Assembly (NCBI GenBank): GCA_017979445.1
Contig: CM030713.1
Coordinates: forward strand, 29,727,915-29,791,914
From: Akebia trifoliata
Lineage: Eukaryota > Streptophyta > Magnoliopsida > Ranunculales > Lardizabalaceae
Direction: 5' to 3'
DNA: 64,000 bases
Shown piece after piece: positions 1 through 12,039 of this stretch (its first letter is position 1; each line of letters begins with the position of its first letter). A model generated the notes under the pieces. The model did not search any database. It saw only the letters and a list, made by a program, of their open reading frames with translations, and was not told the DNA's origin. Both the position numbers and the translations under genes were made by a program.

Positions 1-529
1 GTGAGATAATAACTTTAGGATTCTTCTTTCTTGATAAGAAAATCATTTGCCTTGAGACTTTTTTAGGAGAATATTTTACTTCCAAGAAGTGATAATCATT
101 TTCCTAGGAAAGTGATTTTCTTTGAAAAGGCACGCTGTTGTCGAACAGGTAAGATTCTTTAGAGGTCTATTGAGCTGCTTTGAACTGATCTCAGGTCAAA
201 TAAATATTATTTTTTTATTCAACACAAATATTAATATAATCACGAAACTTGGTCGAGTTTCAAATCTAACTTGGTTCAACTTTGAGTTGCCTTGGCTGAG
301 TTAATAATTTGTACCGAACTTTTCTCTATTTTACTTGGGCTCGAGTCACCTTGAACTTCAATAGAGTTGAATTGACTCATTTTAGTTTTGAGTTGACTCA
401 ATGCTCGTTGGTGGCGAAGTGGCCTAGATTCTCAGAACTAGTTGTAGATTGCATGTTTTTTATTGCACGGTCAAAAACTCACTGTAGTGGCATGTACCAG
501 AATTGTATATTTTTTTTGACAAATTTGGG

Positions 530-825
530 GTACAACTCAAAATCAATTGGCAATGAGTGGAGAGACCCAAGAGCTTATATGGACAGAGAGATAAGGGAAT
601 AAATGGTCGATGTGGGACTAAACTCAACATGCCTTGCATGTGTGGGTCAAACTAGGCCAAAGCAAGTGAAGATATCATTTAGATGATGTGGAGGAGAGAA
701 AGGCCCGCTCTGATATAATGATAATTTTGAGGGTCCTACTCAAAATCAATTGACAATGAAGGGAGAAGCCAGGAGCATATAAGGAGAGAGACAAGACAAT
801 AAGTGTCTAATGCTGGATTAAACAT
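530..825. repeat. Diverged direct repeat (two ~95-bp copies)
   Basis: The copies at about 530-625 and 733-825 share the run 'actcaaaatcaattg' followed by 'caatgA..GGAGA', then 'gagcatata/gagcttata' and 'agagA.A', ending in a short 'atg..gga.taaa' block. The copies are about 200 bases apart and clearly mutated. This could be part of an old non-autonomous retroelement, since similar text is common in plant promoters and repeats, but no terminal structure was found to name it. Confidence 0.4.
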
Positions 826-1000
826 TTTTCCCTGGGGATATACAATGGCACATCCCCATAAACATTTGCGGTTGTGTATCCCATGGGAGAAAATCTATGG
901 CTCTTGCACACGCCATATTAGTGAGTTTTTGAGTTATTCTATCGGATTGAGTTAGAAAATCAACACTCTTAGAAAAAAGAAAAAAGAAAAAAGAGAGATG

Positions 1001-1193
1001 ATCCAAAACGGTGTCCTATTCCTATAGCATATGAACGGTGTCTACGTGGCTTGTTTTGGTAGGAGTTTAAACACATTAGGCTCCTAACCAAGCCATTTTT
1101 CTATATGACATTTAGCCCAATGTGTTTTTTGTTCAATAAACACGTGCCATTTAGACACTTATTTTTGTATAGGAATAGGACATTGTTTTGGAT
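1001..1193. mobile_element. MITE-like terminal-inverted-repeat element
   Basis: The left end reads ATCCAAAACGGTGTCC then TATTCCTATA. The reverse complement of the right end (about 1168-1193) reads ATCCAAAACAATGTCC then TATTCCTATA. The interior has a second inverted pair (GTGTCTACGTGGC against GTGTCTAAATGGC). There is no coding capacity. Half-copies of the same ends appear near 43160-43245 and 52505-52580, so this is a dispersed family. Confidence 0.6.
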
Positions 1194-2395
1194 TAGGACT
1201 CTACAAAAAATACCTATAAATTTTTTATCTTAACTTATCCATTGGAGTTAATGAAACGATTCTTTATGGTCTTCAATCCATTTTATCAATTTTTTTTATT
1301 TTTTTTATTTTTTATTTCTACTATCTTGATGTTGTAGTTAGTTGCAATCGTAGACACCTTCGTTTGGAATTGCAACCATATAACTATAGAGTGCAATCAT
1401 TAGAACAAAAACAAGATGATGACAATAGAGAGTGGAACTTTTTTTTGTGTGAACAAAAAGAAAAAAAAGAAGGATGCCATTGAAGTTATTACAAGCTTTA
1501 GTTGATCAAGAAGATGATGAAGACAATAATGTAGCAGTAATGAAATCTCTCTTTCTCCATTTTTTTTTTTTTTTTAAAGTGCAATCATACCAATGAAGTA
1601 CAAAAAAATAGGAGATATACTACTAGTTGATCTCAACCAAAAAGTGATACACAAATGGTTAGGCAATTTTAATTTGAATTAAAAAAAAAAAAGGATAACA
1701 AGAACAACATTACCTTTCAAATTTGCTTAAAGAGAGAGAGAGAGAGAGAGAGAGCATTTTTAGTAGAATTATGCAATAAACTAGGGATATTTAAGAAAAA
1801 GTGATAAACTTTTGATAAATTTAAATATTCTGATTTACTATTCATTTTAATTACTAAAACGTGAACGATAACGAATTCAGAAGTTTTTAAAATGACTAAT
1901 TGGAAATTGTCATTTTAAACCTATGAAATTGGCACTTTAAAATCATCGAATTCATTATTGTTTTGAATTTTTTTATATAATGAAAACGTGATGATTAAAT
2001 GAACAGTTAGAAACTATTCTACTACTCTTCTATTTTCTTTAAAGGTAAGAGTGGGGAGACATATAGTGCCTAAATTGAACTTTTATCAAATAAAAAAGCA
2101 GTACATATAGGATTTTGACAATAGAGAAACCCTATTCCCGTAATCTCTGAATTTCTCATCAAACCCTAATTTTGAATTATATATATGGTGGATTTACCCT
2201 TCTCACCTCTTTCTCCTTCCTCTTTTATTTTTCAACATTTAGTATTTAAAATAAAAGAAGGTATAGCAGATTTACACATCGGTATTATATATGTAACGCT
2301 TTCTACATCACAAATTTACCCCCTTCACGTACCTGACGTTATATACTTAACGGCGTTAAACTGCCGTTATAATTAACGGATGGAGAATTTATATC

Positions 2396-3976
2396 CTACA
2401 ACTCACCAACATGTTCCTTCCGTGTCCTCCCCATAATCATCGCCAGATCCCTATGGTGCATGTTAACCTTGAGCCCATATTTCATGAACAAAGTCAGAGA
2501 CATCTTCTGTTCCACTCTATGGCCTTTTGCTAACGTGAACCGGTGCCTTAGTAACACTGCTGCTGCAATCGATTTCATTTGTAGATAAGCCAAATCCTTC
2601 CCCAAACAGATCCTTGGTCCCGCATTAAACGCTACGAACTTGTACGAATCGTGGACTTCGTAACGGTTTCCGTCACTTGATAACCACCTCTCTGGTTTAA
2701 ACTCGAGACAGTCTTCCCCCCACGTGGACTTCATCCTACCCGTTGAATATATTGAGTACGTGATTCCTGATCCTGCGGGTACAAATGTGCCGTCGGGCAA
2801 TAAATCGTCCGACACCACATGTTTTGTGTCCTCTGGCACTGATGGGTATAACCGAAGTGTCTCTGATAATGCTGCTTTCAAGTATATAAGACGGTCAACC
2901 TCGTCGAAAGTCAACGGTTCGTCGACCCACTTTGATGTATCTTCGCCACGTGTCTCTTTTAGAACGGTGGAGATCTCAAGTAAGATCTTTTCTTCTACTC
3001 CTGGGTTTAGGGTCAACAACCAGAAGAACCAACTTAGAGCGACTGACGACGTGTCACGTCCAGCTAGGATGAAATTTAGTGCCACGTGTTGGAGGAAGGA
3101 ATCTGAGTAAGATTCTTTTTTCGACATGAATCTGGAGAGCAAGTCATCGTGTGGAGTGGTCCCACTTTGCCGACTCTTCAACTCGTGCTTACGTGTGTTG
3201 ATCACGCTGGATAAATACTCGTCCACGTGTTTAAGGCTCTGAGTCAAGCTGACTTCTGAGCCTAGCCGAAGCCATTTCTTGGTTTTCCAAACAACCTCAG
3301 GTAAGATACAGCGCTGCAGCGTGGCTTCGGTGGCTCGATCGAAAGCCGATGCGAAGCTGTTCTCCGGAAGCCCAGGTGATAGAGTCTGTGGGTCCATACC
3401 GAACGCTAATCCACAGATGTTATCGAACGTGAGCCGTAGAAGGAGGTCTTGAAGATCAACCGGCTTGGCTTCGAGCTGAGCCGTCTTCAGAATTGGCCAG
3501 AACCTATGTTTTATGGCTCTGTTCACCCAACGAGCCATGGATAGTCTAAGCGTTCGCGTAGTGAACTCGAGTGCAGCTGTCTTCCTCTGGAACAGCCACG
3601 TGTCACCATCAGAATTGAAGATCCCCTCGCCAAGTAGATCATGAAACACAGATTGATACGTGGGACCTTTTGGATAATTGTCAAACCGAGTCTTTAATAT
3701 ATATTCCATATTTTTAGGATCACACGTGACAGTCACGAGACCTTGCTTTCGAGCTAGGAAAGGAACGGCACAGATGCAAGTTTGGTACGTGCCACCACAC
3801 GTGCGTAGATTATCAGTTATCCAATCATGCATGCGATCAGCATTTTTTATCAAACCAGGCAAACTACCCAATAAGGGCCAAACACGTGGTCCCTTTAATG
3901 ACCGTATGAAAAAATTGAACCAAAGTAAATAAGCCACTATGGCCGACAACAGCAATAAAGCTGTAGAGGTCTCCAT
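2396..3976 (-). CDS. Cytochrome P450, CYP86A subfamily fatty-acid omega-hydroxylase
   Basis: A single uninterrupted 526-codon frame encodes a full-length microsomal P450. Family knowledge: CYP86A enzymes use O2 and a P450 reductase at the ER to omega-hydroxylate fatty acids for cutin or suberin. Seen in the sequence: an N-terminal hydrophobic anchor (about residues 5-24), a Pro-containing hinge ([14 protein letters not shown]), the I-helix oxygen motif AGRDTS (about 305-310), the K-helix SETLR with E and R of ExxR (about 372-375), the PERW motif, and the heme loop [10 protein letters not shown] with ligand Cys about 457. The open frame extends two codons further upstream only through a TTG; the first ATG, giving METST, matches the family N terminus, so 3976 is chosen as the start. 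No intron is needed. CYP86A is clear, but the exact member (A1, A4, A8 or A22 type) was not resolved. Confidence 0.93.
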   Translation of the reverse strand: METSTALLLLSAIVAYLLWFNFFIRSLKGPRVWPLLGSLPGLIKNADRMHDWITDNLRTCGGTYQTCICAVPFLARKQGLVTVTCDPKNMEYILKTRFDNYPKGPTYQSVFHDLLGEGIFNSDGDTWLFQRKTAALEFTTRTLRLSMARWVNRAIKHRFWPILKTAQLEAKPVDLQDLLLRLTFDNICGLAFGMDPQTLSPGLPENSFASAFDRATEATLQRCILPEVVWKTKKWLRLGSEVSLTQSLKHVDEYLSSVINTRKHELKSRQSGTTPHDDLLSRFMSKKESYSDSFLQHVALNFILAGRDTSSVALSWFFWLLTLNPGVEEKILLEISTVLKETRGEDTSKWVDEPLTFDEVDRLIYLKAALSETLRLYPSVPEDTKHVVSDDLLPDGTFVPAGSGITYSIYSTGRMKSTWGEDCLEFKPERWLSSDGNRYEVHDSYKFVAFNAGPRICLGKDLAYLQMKSIAAAVLLRHRFTLAKGHRVEQKMSLTLFMKYGLKVNMHHRDLAMIMGRTRKEHVGEL

Positions 3977-3983
3977 AGCCAAA

Positions 3984-3984
<1 letters not shown>

Positions 3985-4045
<61 letters not shown>

Positions 4046-4046
4046 G
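3985..4046 (-). repeat. (CT)n(TA)n compound microsatellite in the CYP86A 5'UTR
   Basis: On the gene's sense strand a CT tract of about 28 bases is followed directly by a TA tract of about 30 bases that ends about 10 bases before the ATG. It lies between the predicted TATA box and the start codon, so it is expected to be transcribed as leader. Such tracts vary in length between individuals. Confidence 0.75.
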
Positions 4047-4273
4047 GAAAACCGATTTACTGAAAGAAAACAGTTATGTAACCGTTAGTGACCGAAATGG
4101 AAATAAATTTAAAACCTCAGAGGGGTGAAATCGAAATTTGAGATACAAATCTCCTTTTTTGAACCTTGTTGAACCGGGTTTTTTTTACGTAAAGAACCGG
4201 ATGTCGATCTGAGAAGTAAAGGAGGAGAGAAGGAAATGAGAGTGAGTGAGAGAGAAGAGAAGAGAGAGGATGG

Positions 4274-4280
4274 ATTTATA
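4274..4280 (-). promoter_or_regulatory. Probable TATA box of CYP86A
   Basis: The reverse strand reads TATAAAT about 300 bases upstream of the CYP86A ATG. A pyrimidine-rich stretch and the CT/TA microsatellite lie between it and the start codon, as expected for a plant core promoter and leader. The transcription start is not known. Confidence 0.45.
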
Positions 4281-4505
4281 GAAGAAAAAAAAATCAAATT
4301 AAATTTCTCAACTATTAAATGCTGTCTTAGTTCGTTGGGAGTTTCTAATCTAATTTTGAGAAAGCGAAAACTCAAACAGGAAAATTTATTCAGCCAAACC
4401 TGATCTACAATTTCTTCACTCTTTAAGACTCTCTCTCTCTCTCTTTCTCACTATGAAGCTCACCTAATATTGCACGAAAAGGGGACTCCTCTTTAATTTC
4501 TAGAA

Positions 4506-4660
4506 GGAAAATGCTGGAATGACACAAACGGAGACACAAGAGTGACACAAATGATGTGGTGGGTCGCATATAACCGTAGATGCTTTTTACTCGTATCTCG
4601 CTGAAAAGCATCTACGGTTATGTGCACGACACCACGTCATTCTGTCACCCCCGTGTCTTT
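4506..4660. mobile_element. Palindromic MITE (ACCGTAGATGC hairpin group)
   Basis: The left arm begins ATGCTGGAATGACAC; the arms pair through CATATAACCGTAGATGC and its complement around the apex ACTCGTATCTCG. The right outer end is truncated compared with the copies at 14470 and 41411. It lies about 0.5-0.7 kb upstream of the CYP86A start. No coding capacity. Confidence 0.6.
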
Positions 4661-5378
4661 AAAGAAACTAATGTTAGAAAAGAAAAGTAGTAAAGGATAT
4701 TAGTTGAGAACCTGAGAGGGATGGTTAGAAAAACCGATCACCGGTTTTTTAGGTAAGGCTACTTTTTATTATTATTAAAAAAAACAAAAGAGTAAAGATA
4801 ACCTGACTATCCCACGTGGCACACTCAATCAACTACTTGACGTGACAGTTTGATAACTGTAGATCTATGTTCATCGGGATATACGGTACTCTTCAGATAC
4901 ACTTTTTAATGAGAAAGTGCAGCCCTAAAGAGCTCCGATCCACCGTTCTAGAACTTATCATGTAAGAGTAGTCGATTGAGTTTGCCACATAGGATAATCT
5001 GATTATTATTATTTTTTTTTTTTTTGATAAGTAGTAATTCATTCATATAAGAAGATCAGGCCACTCGAGATGACCAGTCTAGCACGACTTAACAATACGA
5101 AACTACTTAAAAGGAATACAACAAATTCCATCCCAAATAAAATAAATTTTTTTTTATCAGTTTATATTATATTATTAGTTGTTGTTAAATAGAAAGGACT
5201 TGTGATGAGATGGTTGGGGATTGGTTGAACTACCAACCAAACTTTTGAACTACAATCAAGTTTTATTCTGGAGGGTCATGTTGTCTAATTTTTTTGTTTT
5301 TGTCTCATGGCTCTCCATATATAAAATGCGTTGGAGTCCCTTCTCAAAGCTTTGGCTATGGAAAACACAGTTGGGAGT
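4661..5378. other. Intergenic stretch, no gene seen
   Basis: AT-rich sequence with a poly-T run near 5010-5025 followed by GATAAGTAGTAATTCATTCA, which looks like the reverse complement of a poly-A-tailed retroelement 3' end. No protein-like ORF and no clear element boundary. Confidence 0.4.
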
Positions 5379-5620
5379 AAACTCACAAAGCCGGAGTATA
5401 AGTTTAAATCGACAAAGGAAAACGATCCGTAAAATATGTTAAAAATGAAAAAAAAAAAAAAAGGATAAAAAAAAAAATAGAGATTAAAAATTATTATATA
5501 TATATATAAACTCACAAAGCCGGAGTATAAGTTTAAATCGACGAAGGAAAACGATCCGTAAAATATGTTAAAAATGAAAAAAAAAAAAAAAATAGATATT
5601 AAAAATTATTATATATATAT
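5379..5620. repeat. Recent tandem duplication (~130-bp unit, two copies)
   Basis: The block starting ACTCACAAAGCCGGAGTATA occurs at about 5379 and again at about 5510. The copies are nearly identical apart from poly-A length, one base (GACAAAGG against GACGAAGG) and an extra A-rich insert in copy one. High identity suggests a recent duplication, or else an assembly artefact around A-runs. Confidence 0.8.
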
Positions 5621-6338
5621 AATGAAAATTCATAAAATCAAGTTATTATCATCAAATCCAATATTTTTACATTTATGAATCACCAAATTCAAATCCTGCA
5701 TTTAAAAAAAATAAGAAAGTATTTAATTTTTTTCCTATAAAAGAAATATATATATATTTGTTGAGAAAATAAAGAATAAATCAATGTTTTTCTTGAATCA
5801 CAAATGAAAAAATCGCATTTTTTAATTGTCAGAGATGCTAAATGTGTTTTAAAAGTGTTTTTTTATTTATAACTATGATTGGGAGGAGATGCCTAGCTTG
5901 ATCCCAGTGCATTGGAGTTGCTCTTATGATCTAGTGGAATAGGAAGAGGTGGAGTTTTCCCTAACATGAGGACCAACGCAAGATTCTCTAACTGATTTGG
6001 AAGTTCATCATAAAGACTCAATTCTGTTCAAAAGGTTTTTAAAAAAATAACAATCAAGATATGTTCATATGGTGAAGTACATGTACGACAGAGAGTTATA
6101 TAACTAATGTTAGAACAATGTGTAGTGAAATAAATAATAAAACATATTCGTACAATTATCCATCTTAAGTTCTTAATTTTTGGGTCCCTTGAGTTGAGAG
6201 GCCTCAACAGCTCGTGTGTGACATCCATGTCATTGTTAATTATTTCATATACTTTGAGGGCTACCAGCACGAGTGTGGCAGTGACTTCCCCTCTCAACAT
6301 GTGTCCTCAAAATTTGACAAATAATTTTTATGAGTCTT

Positions 6339-6556
6339 GATAATCGGACTCTCCCGTGTGGCATACTCAAAATACTCTCCTAACATGGCATGTGTTATAA
6401 GCATAGACTTTATGTCACAGGATACACAATCTCACATCCCCCCATAAATCTGTGCAGTTGTACATCCCAATAAAAGAAAATATATGGTTTTGACACATCC
6501 CACGTCAGGAGAGTATTTTGAGTATTCCATGTGGGGGTGTCAAGTTATCATTATCA
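6339..6556. mobile_element. Palindromic TIR element
   Basis: The left end TTGATAATCGGACTCTCC..GTGTGGCATACTCAAAATACTCTCC pairs with the reverse complement of the right end GATAACTTGACACCCCC..ATGGAATACTCAAAATACTCTCC. The middle contains a GGATACACAATC core similar to the element at 49995-50154. No coding capacity. Confidence 0.6.
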
Positions 6557-6654
6557 TTACTCATTTTTATGAATGCCCATTTTGGTGAATGTTTGAGATA
6601 CCTCCATATATATATATCCTCTCTCTCTCTCTTTCTTTTTTTTGATGACAGGAG

Positions 6655-6893
6655 TGTCCGAACTCATGTCCGACTAAGGGGATTGGAAGAGCCAAGGCAT
6701 CTGGGTCACTCCCTTGGGCACACGCAATGCCCACACATTGCATGCACCGGATAAGTGAGGGTGCGCCCACACGGGTGGCCTCAAGGAAATACTATGCATA
6801 CTGGGTACTAAACTCACAAGTTACAACTCTCATCGCTTATTGAATTCGAAATTGACATTGTGCCACCCCCTCAGAGTTGAAAGTCTGCAACTC
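6655..6893 (-). mobile_element. tRNA-derived SINE (minus strand)
   Basis: Read on the minus strand it starts with GTGGCACAATG (A-box-like), followed after about 45 bases by GTGAGTTTAGTACCC (B-box-like). The body CACTTATCCGGTGCATGC ... GGGCATTGCGTGTGCCC matches the copy at 45055-45270. Together these define a Pol III-type SINE family with at least three copies here. Confidence 0.6.
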
Positions 6894-9302
6894 TATTAGT
6901 CTCTCTATAAAATATTTAAATGGGATACACCCACAAAAGACATTATCATAACTATCATTGTTATCATCATTTCATTCTCATCTTATTCAAGTGGTTGAAG
7001 ATGATTGATTTTTGGAAGACATACTGGGGGTTTTTAGATCATTTTTGCTAATCTATAAAAAAAAAAAGACCAAGGTCAAGGGGAAATCAGATTTGAAAAA
7101 TACAAAAAGATGTAAAAAAATATTTTCAAAAAAAGGTGCCACGTGGTCTTAAATGGAGTGCGGTGCTAGAGCACCCTCTATTTCCTATGAATCTACATCT
7201 CATACTTACATGTGTGAGGTTTCCTACCCACTTGGATCCAAATCCAATCCAATCCAATAATGTTTGGATCAGATCAAATGCTACTTGATATATAAAGTTA
7301 GATGTACATCATATATTAAAATAAAATATTTATTATACTTTATATATTTTCTCACATATTATTGGATCCAATCCTAATCAGACTGAATTCACTTACGATT
7401 GATCCCATAATCTTTATTGGAGAGGATTCTTGTTAAAATCCACATTTCAATCTTGATCCAAAATTATCGGATTGGATTTTGGATCCATTAACTGACCACA
7501 CCAATTTTTGCCATCCACATAAATGAGGAGATTTGGACCACAATGTGGGAGAAGTTATTTGGAAATTTTATTGCGACTTCTATTGCTCTTATTAAATAAA
7601 TGATAAGGACCCCAAATAAATTATTTAGGTTTCGATTGGACTCACATTGTACTGGGGAGCTTACCATAGATTTGGGATCAAAACCTTGACTTCGTCAATT
7701 TACCTATTGATACAAATAGAGACAGTAATCTTAACACGACCTGCGAGCATGACTCGAAACGACGTGAAGTTAGTGGGTTTGGGTCAAGCCTAATTGGTTT
7801 GGGTCATAATAGTGTCAACCTGTCTAACATGATTATTAAATGAGTTGGGTTTTTGACGTCAACCCGCCTAATCCCATTTGACACGTTTAATTATTCTGTT
7901 ATTAACATGTAATTTTAAATATATCAACAATTATTTAAGAATATTTTAAATTACTCTTTTTTTTTTCTAGAATTTTTTAGAACTTTTTCATAATACATTT
8001 TTTTATATATCAACTTCTATAAAATATAAAGGGTTAACCTTTAATTTGGGAAATAAAAAATACTTTTCTTAATAAGTTGTTTATTTATATTTATATTTTT
8101 TTACTCTGTTTTTTTCGTAAAAAACTAGAGGTATGTAGTGTTTGATTCCTAATATTGAAAAAATAACCCTCAATAAGATTTAAGATCTTATCAAATAAGG
8201 CTATTATGTATCATGTGATAATGAATTACACTTTGCTTAGCCAATAATAATAATATTGAAAAATATTTTCCTTACTAAGTTAGTAAGGAAAACTTTCTGA
8301 TCATGTCATCTTATGACTTTTGAAAACATGATCTGATGTCATATAGTTGTAAAGGACAAAATTCAATGAACTTTGAAAAAAAAAATTGAATTGAAATTTA
8401 TTTCACCATTGAATTTAGTTTACAGTTGTGTGACTTTATTTTTAGTAATGATATTTTATTTTTGGTAGTGGAAATGAATTTTTTTTTCTCAATAAAGATT
8501 AGAAATTTATTAAATAGGTTATATATGGGTTAGGTCAGATATACCTATTTATAAATGGGTTGGGTTTGGGTTTGATAAATTTTCAGAATACAGTTACCTC
8601 AACACAACATGAACATGACTTGACTTGACCCATTGCCACTCCTAGATACAAAGTAGAAATCATGAAAATGAAATTTGGGATCCTCTTATTGAGAAAAATA
8701 TTTAGGTTCTTGCGTTTAAGTGGTAGTTTTTTAGCTTGCAAGACTCGTCGTTAATGGTACGTTGTATGAGCCAAAGTACTGAGATAATAAAATGAGAACA
8801 TAAGATAATTAGAAGAAGAAAGGTTGGTTAGAAGCGTGAAATTAACTGACGTTTTATTTGAAATGTGGTGCGTCCTAGAGAAGTAATTTTCCTCGACATT
8901 CGTATGAGAATAATGATTGCAAAATTGGTTATTTGGCAACGTTTTGGGTGATTTTCAAAGACCTTTTATTTTAATATTTTAATAATTATATTAAAATATT
9001 TTATCTTTTTGGACATTGATTTAATATAAGAAATCTATATAAAAAAACACAATGAGGGGTTCCCGTTCTAACTATAGTGGAGTGGGGTCCATACTATTCC
9101 ACTTTATTGGCTTTCCTTTTCACCCCTTCAACTTTAATGAATTTCCTCTCCTCCTCCCCATTTTTTAATAATACCTCTCTAACTTTACTATCTTTCATTT
9201 TTCACCCCTTTATCCTTAAAGAGGATGCCAATGCTCTACAATACAGACTAACTATAATATATCTATATAATAAAACACAACGGTGGACTCTATTTCTTTG
9301 TT
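6894..9302. other. Non-coding intergenic stretch
   Basis: AT-rich DNA without a recognisable gene. The segment around 7725-7960 (TTAACACGACC ... TTTGACACGTTTAATTATT ... ATCAACAATTATTTAAG) is repeated in diverged form at about 47368-47573, so it is part of a dispersed element. A possible right end of the first copy is near 8645 (TTGACCCATTGCCACTCCTA). The short ORFs are unremarkable. Confidence 0.45.
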
Positions 9303-9999
9303 TCAAGATTTATACCCTATAAACAATGTATCTCGAGGATAATCGTCCCTCTTCAATTCCTTTGTCTCCCTCTTCTTCCCCTTCCCAACAATACCACTGA
9401 CTTTATTCTCTTCTCTTATTTCTCTTTCCAAAAATACTCTTATAACTTTCTATATTACTTTTCGTTTTTTTTTTTCTATAATTCCCTTCCAAATTTATTA
9501 TTTTTATCTCTTTCAACCCTAAACCCTAAAGACGATGCTAGTGTCGTAAGAATGAACAAACTCTAATGTGTGTGTATATATATATTTGGAATCGAGGTAT
9601 TCAGGATTCTTAGAGCACCCAACTAATCCTCGGGGCATGTGTAAGATTTATACCCTATAAACAATGTATCTCGAGGATAATCGTCCCTCTTCAATTCCTT
9701 TGTCTCCCTCTTCTTCCCCTTCCCAACAATACCACCGACTTTATTCTCTTCTTTTATTTCCCTTTCCAAAAATACTCTTATAACTTTCTATATTACTTTT
9801 CGTATTTTTTTTTTCTATAATACCCTTCCAAATTTATTATTTTTATCTCTTTCAATCCTAAACCCTAAAGAGGATGCCAGTGTCGTAAACATGAACAAAC
9901 TCTAATGTGTGTGTGTGTGTGTGTGCATGTATATATATATTTGGAATCAAGATATTCAGGCCTCTTAGAGCACCCAACTAATCCTCGGGGCATGTGTAA
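9303..9999. repeat. Tandem duplication of a ~340-355-bp unit
   Basis: The block starting AAGATTTATACCCTATAAAC and ending TCCTCGGGGCATGTGTAA occurs at about 9303-9644 and again at about 9645-9999, differing by few substitutions and by expansion of a TG run in copy two. The unit has CT-rich stretches but no ORF. Confidence 0.85.
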
Positions 10000-10056
10000 C
10001 TCCCCCCGCCCCCCCCCCCCCCCCACCCCCACCCCCACCCCCACCCCCACCCCCAA
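10000..10056. repeat. C-rich tract / (CCCCCA)n
   Basis: About 16 consecutive C are followed by repeated CCCCCA units. The complementary strand is G-rich with evenly spaced G5 runs, so it could form a G-quadruplex. A G-run of about 16 bases also lies at 10456-10471. The ORFs read through this tract on either strand are artefacts. Confidence 0.8.
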
Positions 10057-10840
10057 AACTCCACCAAGTAATTTTTGGGATAAATCCTTCAGGTGACCCC
10101 TAATGGATGATTCAAACCCAAGATCACTTATTCGAGATGTGGTCTTGACCATCTCACCAATCATTTGATGGTTCTTTGGAGCATATTTTAGTCGTCAACT
10201 AAATATAATAACATTGAGTTCGCACCCATTGTCTGGTTGGTTAACATATTGAAATCGTGGGTTGGATTCTAGCTTACGAATTGAAACAACAAATAATGCT
10301 ATTATTATTATCTGAAAATTCTCGTAATTTTAAGCTTTGTAATCTTCTCAAAACACTAAAAGTAAGAGGTCGATCTGGACTAGACTATTACTCGATTTTC
10401 AGCTTGTGCTTTTGATTGGAAGTGCTTCTTAGTTTGAACTTCAAAAGCACCCTACCGGGGGGGGGGGGGGGTCAATCAACAATATCTTAAACAAACACAC
10501 AATCTCACATGCAATCAGGCAAATTTATAAGTGGGCCCATAAAAATTTTAAAGGTTTGGTGAACCACGAAACCATAATCAATTTTCAAAATATTCCACCA
10601 ACTAGGAAACACATAAGTCTGTGGCATCTAGATTAATTGAAGTTGGGACTAAAGTATAGTGGATCATCTTTAATAAATCCTTAACCTTATTTTGTTCATG
10701 TGATCTGTGTTCAACCTTTTGGAGATATAGTGGGGTCATAGCGTAAAAACTTTGAAGAGGCCAGCCTGCTTCAAAGTTTTGAAGGAACCCTGTCCCTTAG
10801 ATTACACGTGGCATTTCTTAGGAGGTATTCTAAATAGAAT

Positions 10841-11018
10841 AATGCTGAAGTGACCTCAAGATTGGACCTCACATCGCACATCTTGACATGAAAGTGTACA
10901 CAGGAACCATAGATGTTTTTCGTCGAGATACGAGTGAAAAATCATATATGGTTCTCATGCACTTTCACTTCAGGATGTGCGATATGAGGTACGATATTGA
11001 GGTCACTCCAACACGACT
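10841..11018. mobile_element. Palindromic MITE (TGACCTCAAG subtype)
   Basis: Arms AATGCTGAAGTGACCTCAAG and its inverted counterpart ending GAGGTCACTCCAACA. The inner arms GGAACCATAGATGTTTTTC and GAAAAATCATATATGGTTC surround the apex GTCGAGATACGAGTG. Related copies lie at 15813 and 16034. Confidence 0.65.
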
Positions 11019-11209
11019 CTTCTAAATATTAACAAAAAATGTAAGGGCGTAAAATAAATACAAAATACTACATATCTTGTATTGAGGAGGTTTCCTTCAA
11101 AATGTTGATGGTCAAGATTATTGCTTTAGAACCAAACGACTGTCTATTCATGCTCGTGCCCAAGACCAAGATGTGCCACATATTTAGGTTTGGTGGACCG
11201 AAATGAGTT

Positions 11210-11990
11210 GAGTTGAATTGAGAGTGAGTCAAGTTGTGCCTAAATCAGTTTTAATTGGCTTAGTTAATGCAGCCAACAAACATGTCTTTAATCACCATGT
11301 CCTTTATAGGTTATTAGTAGTAGAAAAATAAAGTCCCCATAAATCACCTCCCCTTCACATCTTTTTCTTATTATTTAATGTGACTTTATACCAACTGATG
11401 GATGGCAAGTGTGAATTAATAAAAGAGATTATACAAAATTTAAAGTAGAAAATATAATTTTATAAAGTTTTTTTCATTTAAAATATAATATAAGAATAAT
11501 TTTGTAATTCTAAAATATAACTAATATATTATTATTATTATTTAATGTTTGGATATGTCCTACCACTATCATCATCCCTACTTCCTCCGTAGACACCCTA
11601 TTTTTTATTTATGCCCGATTTGTCCACTCACCAAGGCAATAACTCAAGAACTTTGAAATGATTTGTAAACTGTTGTAATTATTTCAAGACGACCTTAAAC
11701 TACTGTATGCTCCAAAAAGTATAAACTTCCACATGTTTTGAAATAAATTAAAATTATATATAATTCATAGAAAGAGTGAAAAGAGGAAAAAAAAAAAAGA
11801 ATAAGAGGACAATCGAGATAACTAACTTTTGTTCTCAACAAAATTTGAAACACACACCCATCATGAGACATAGAAACCAGAAACTAGACCGCATGCTTGG
11901 AAAATTTTGACATAAATAAAATTACGAAAATGACCTAAGACACTACTTGATCAGGAAATACATCAAATGACATTGATTTCTATCACATAT
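11210..11990 (+). repeat. Segmental duplication, copy A
   Basis: This stretch is collinear with 17215-18290: shared blocks include GGTTATTAGTAGTAGA, AAGTCCCCA.AAATCACCT, CCAACTG.TGGATGGC, TCCTACCACTATCA, CAATCGAGA, CATAGAAACCA and a terminal TCAAATGACATTGAT against TCCAATGACCTTGAT. It is diverged, with insertions in copy B. It has no ORF of note. It may be an old repeat family rather than a one-off duplication. Confidence 0.7.
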
Positions 11991-12039
11991 CATAGAACCT
12001 ATTGTAGACATGAGGTGTTTAGCATAGAACCTCTATACT

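Larger units (their letters stand above)
1..2395. other. Intergenic region with repeats upstream of the CYP86A 3' end
   Basis: No ORF here resembles a protein. The stretch is AT-rich. It contains a diverged direct repeat (about 530-625 and 733-825), a small palindrome near 818-920, an inverted-repeat element at 1001-1193, poly-A/T runs and a GA microsatellite at about 1727-1754. The short ORFs have no recognisable domains and are best read as chance. Confidence 0.6.

Noticed and set aside
9865..10164. ORFs on both strands through the C-rich tract
   Set aside because: They consist of Gly/Val or Pro/Thr runs translated from (CCCCCA)n and TG repeats inside a non-coding tandem duplication.
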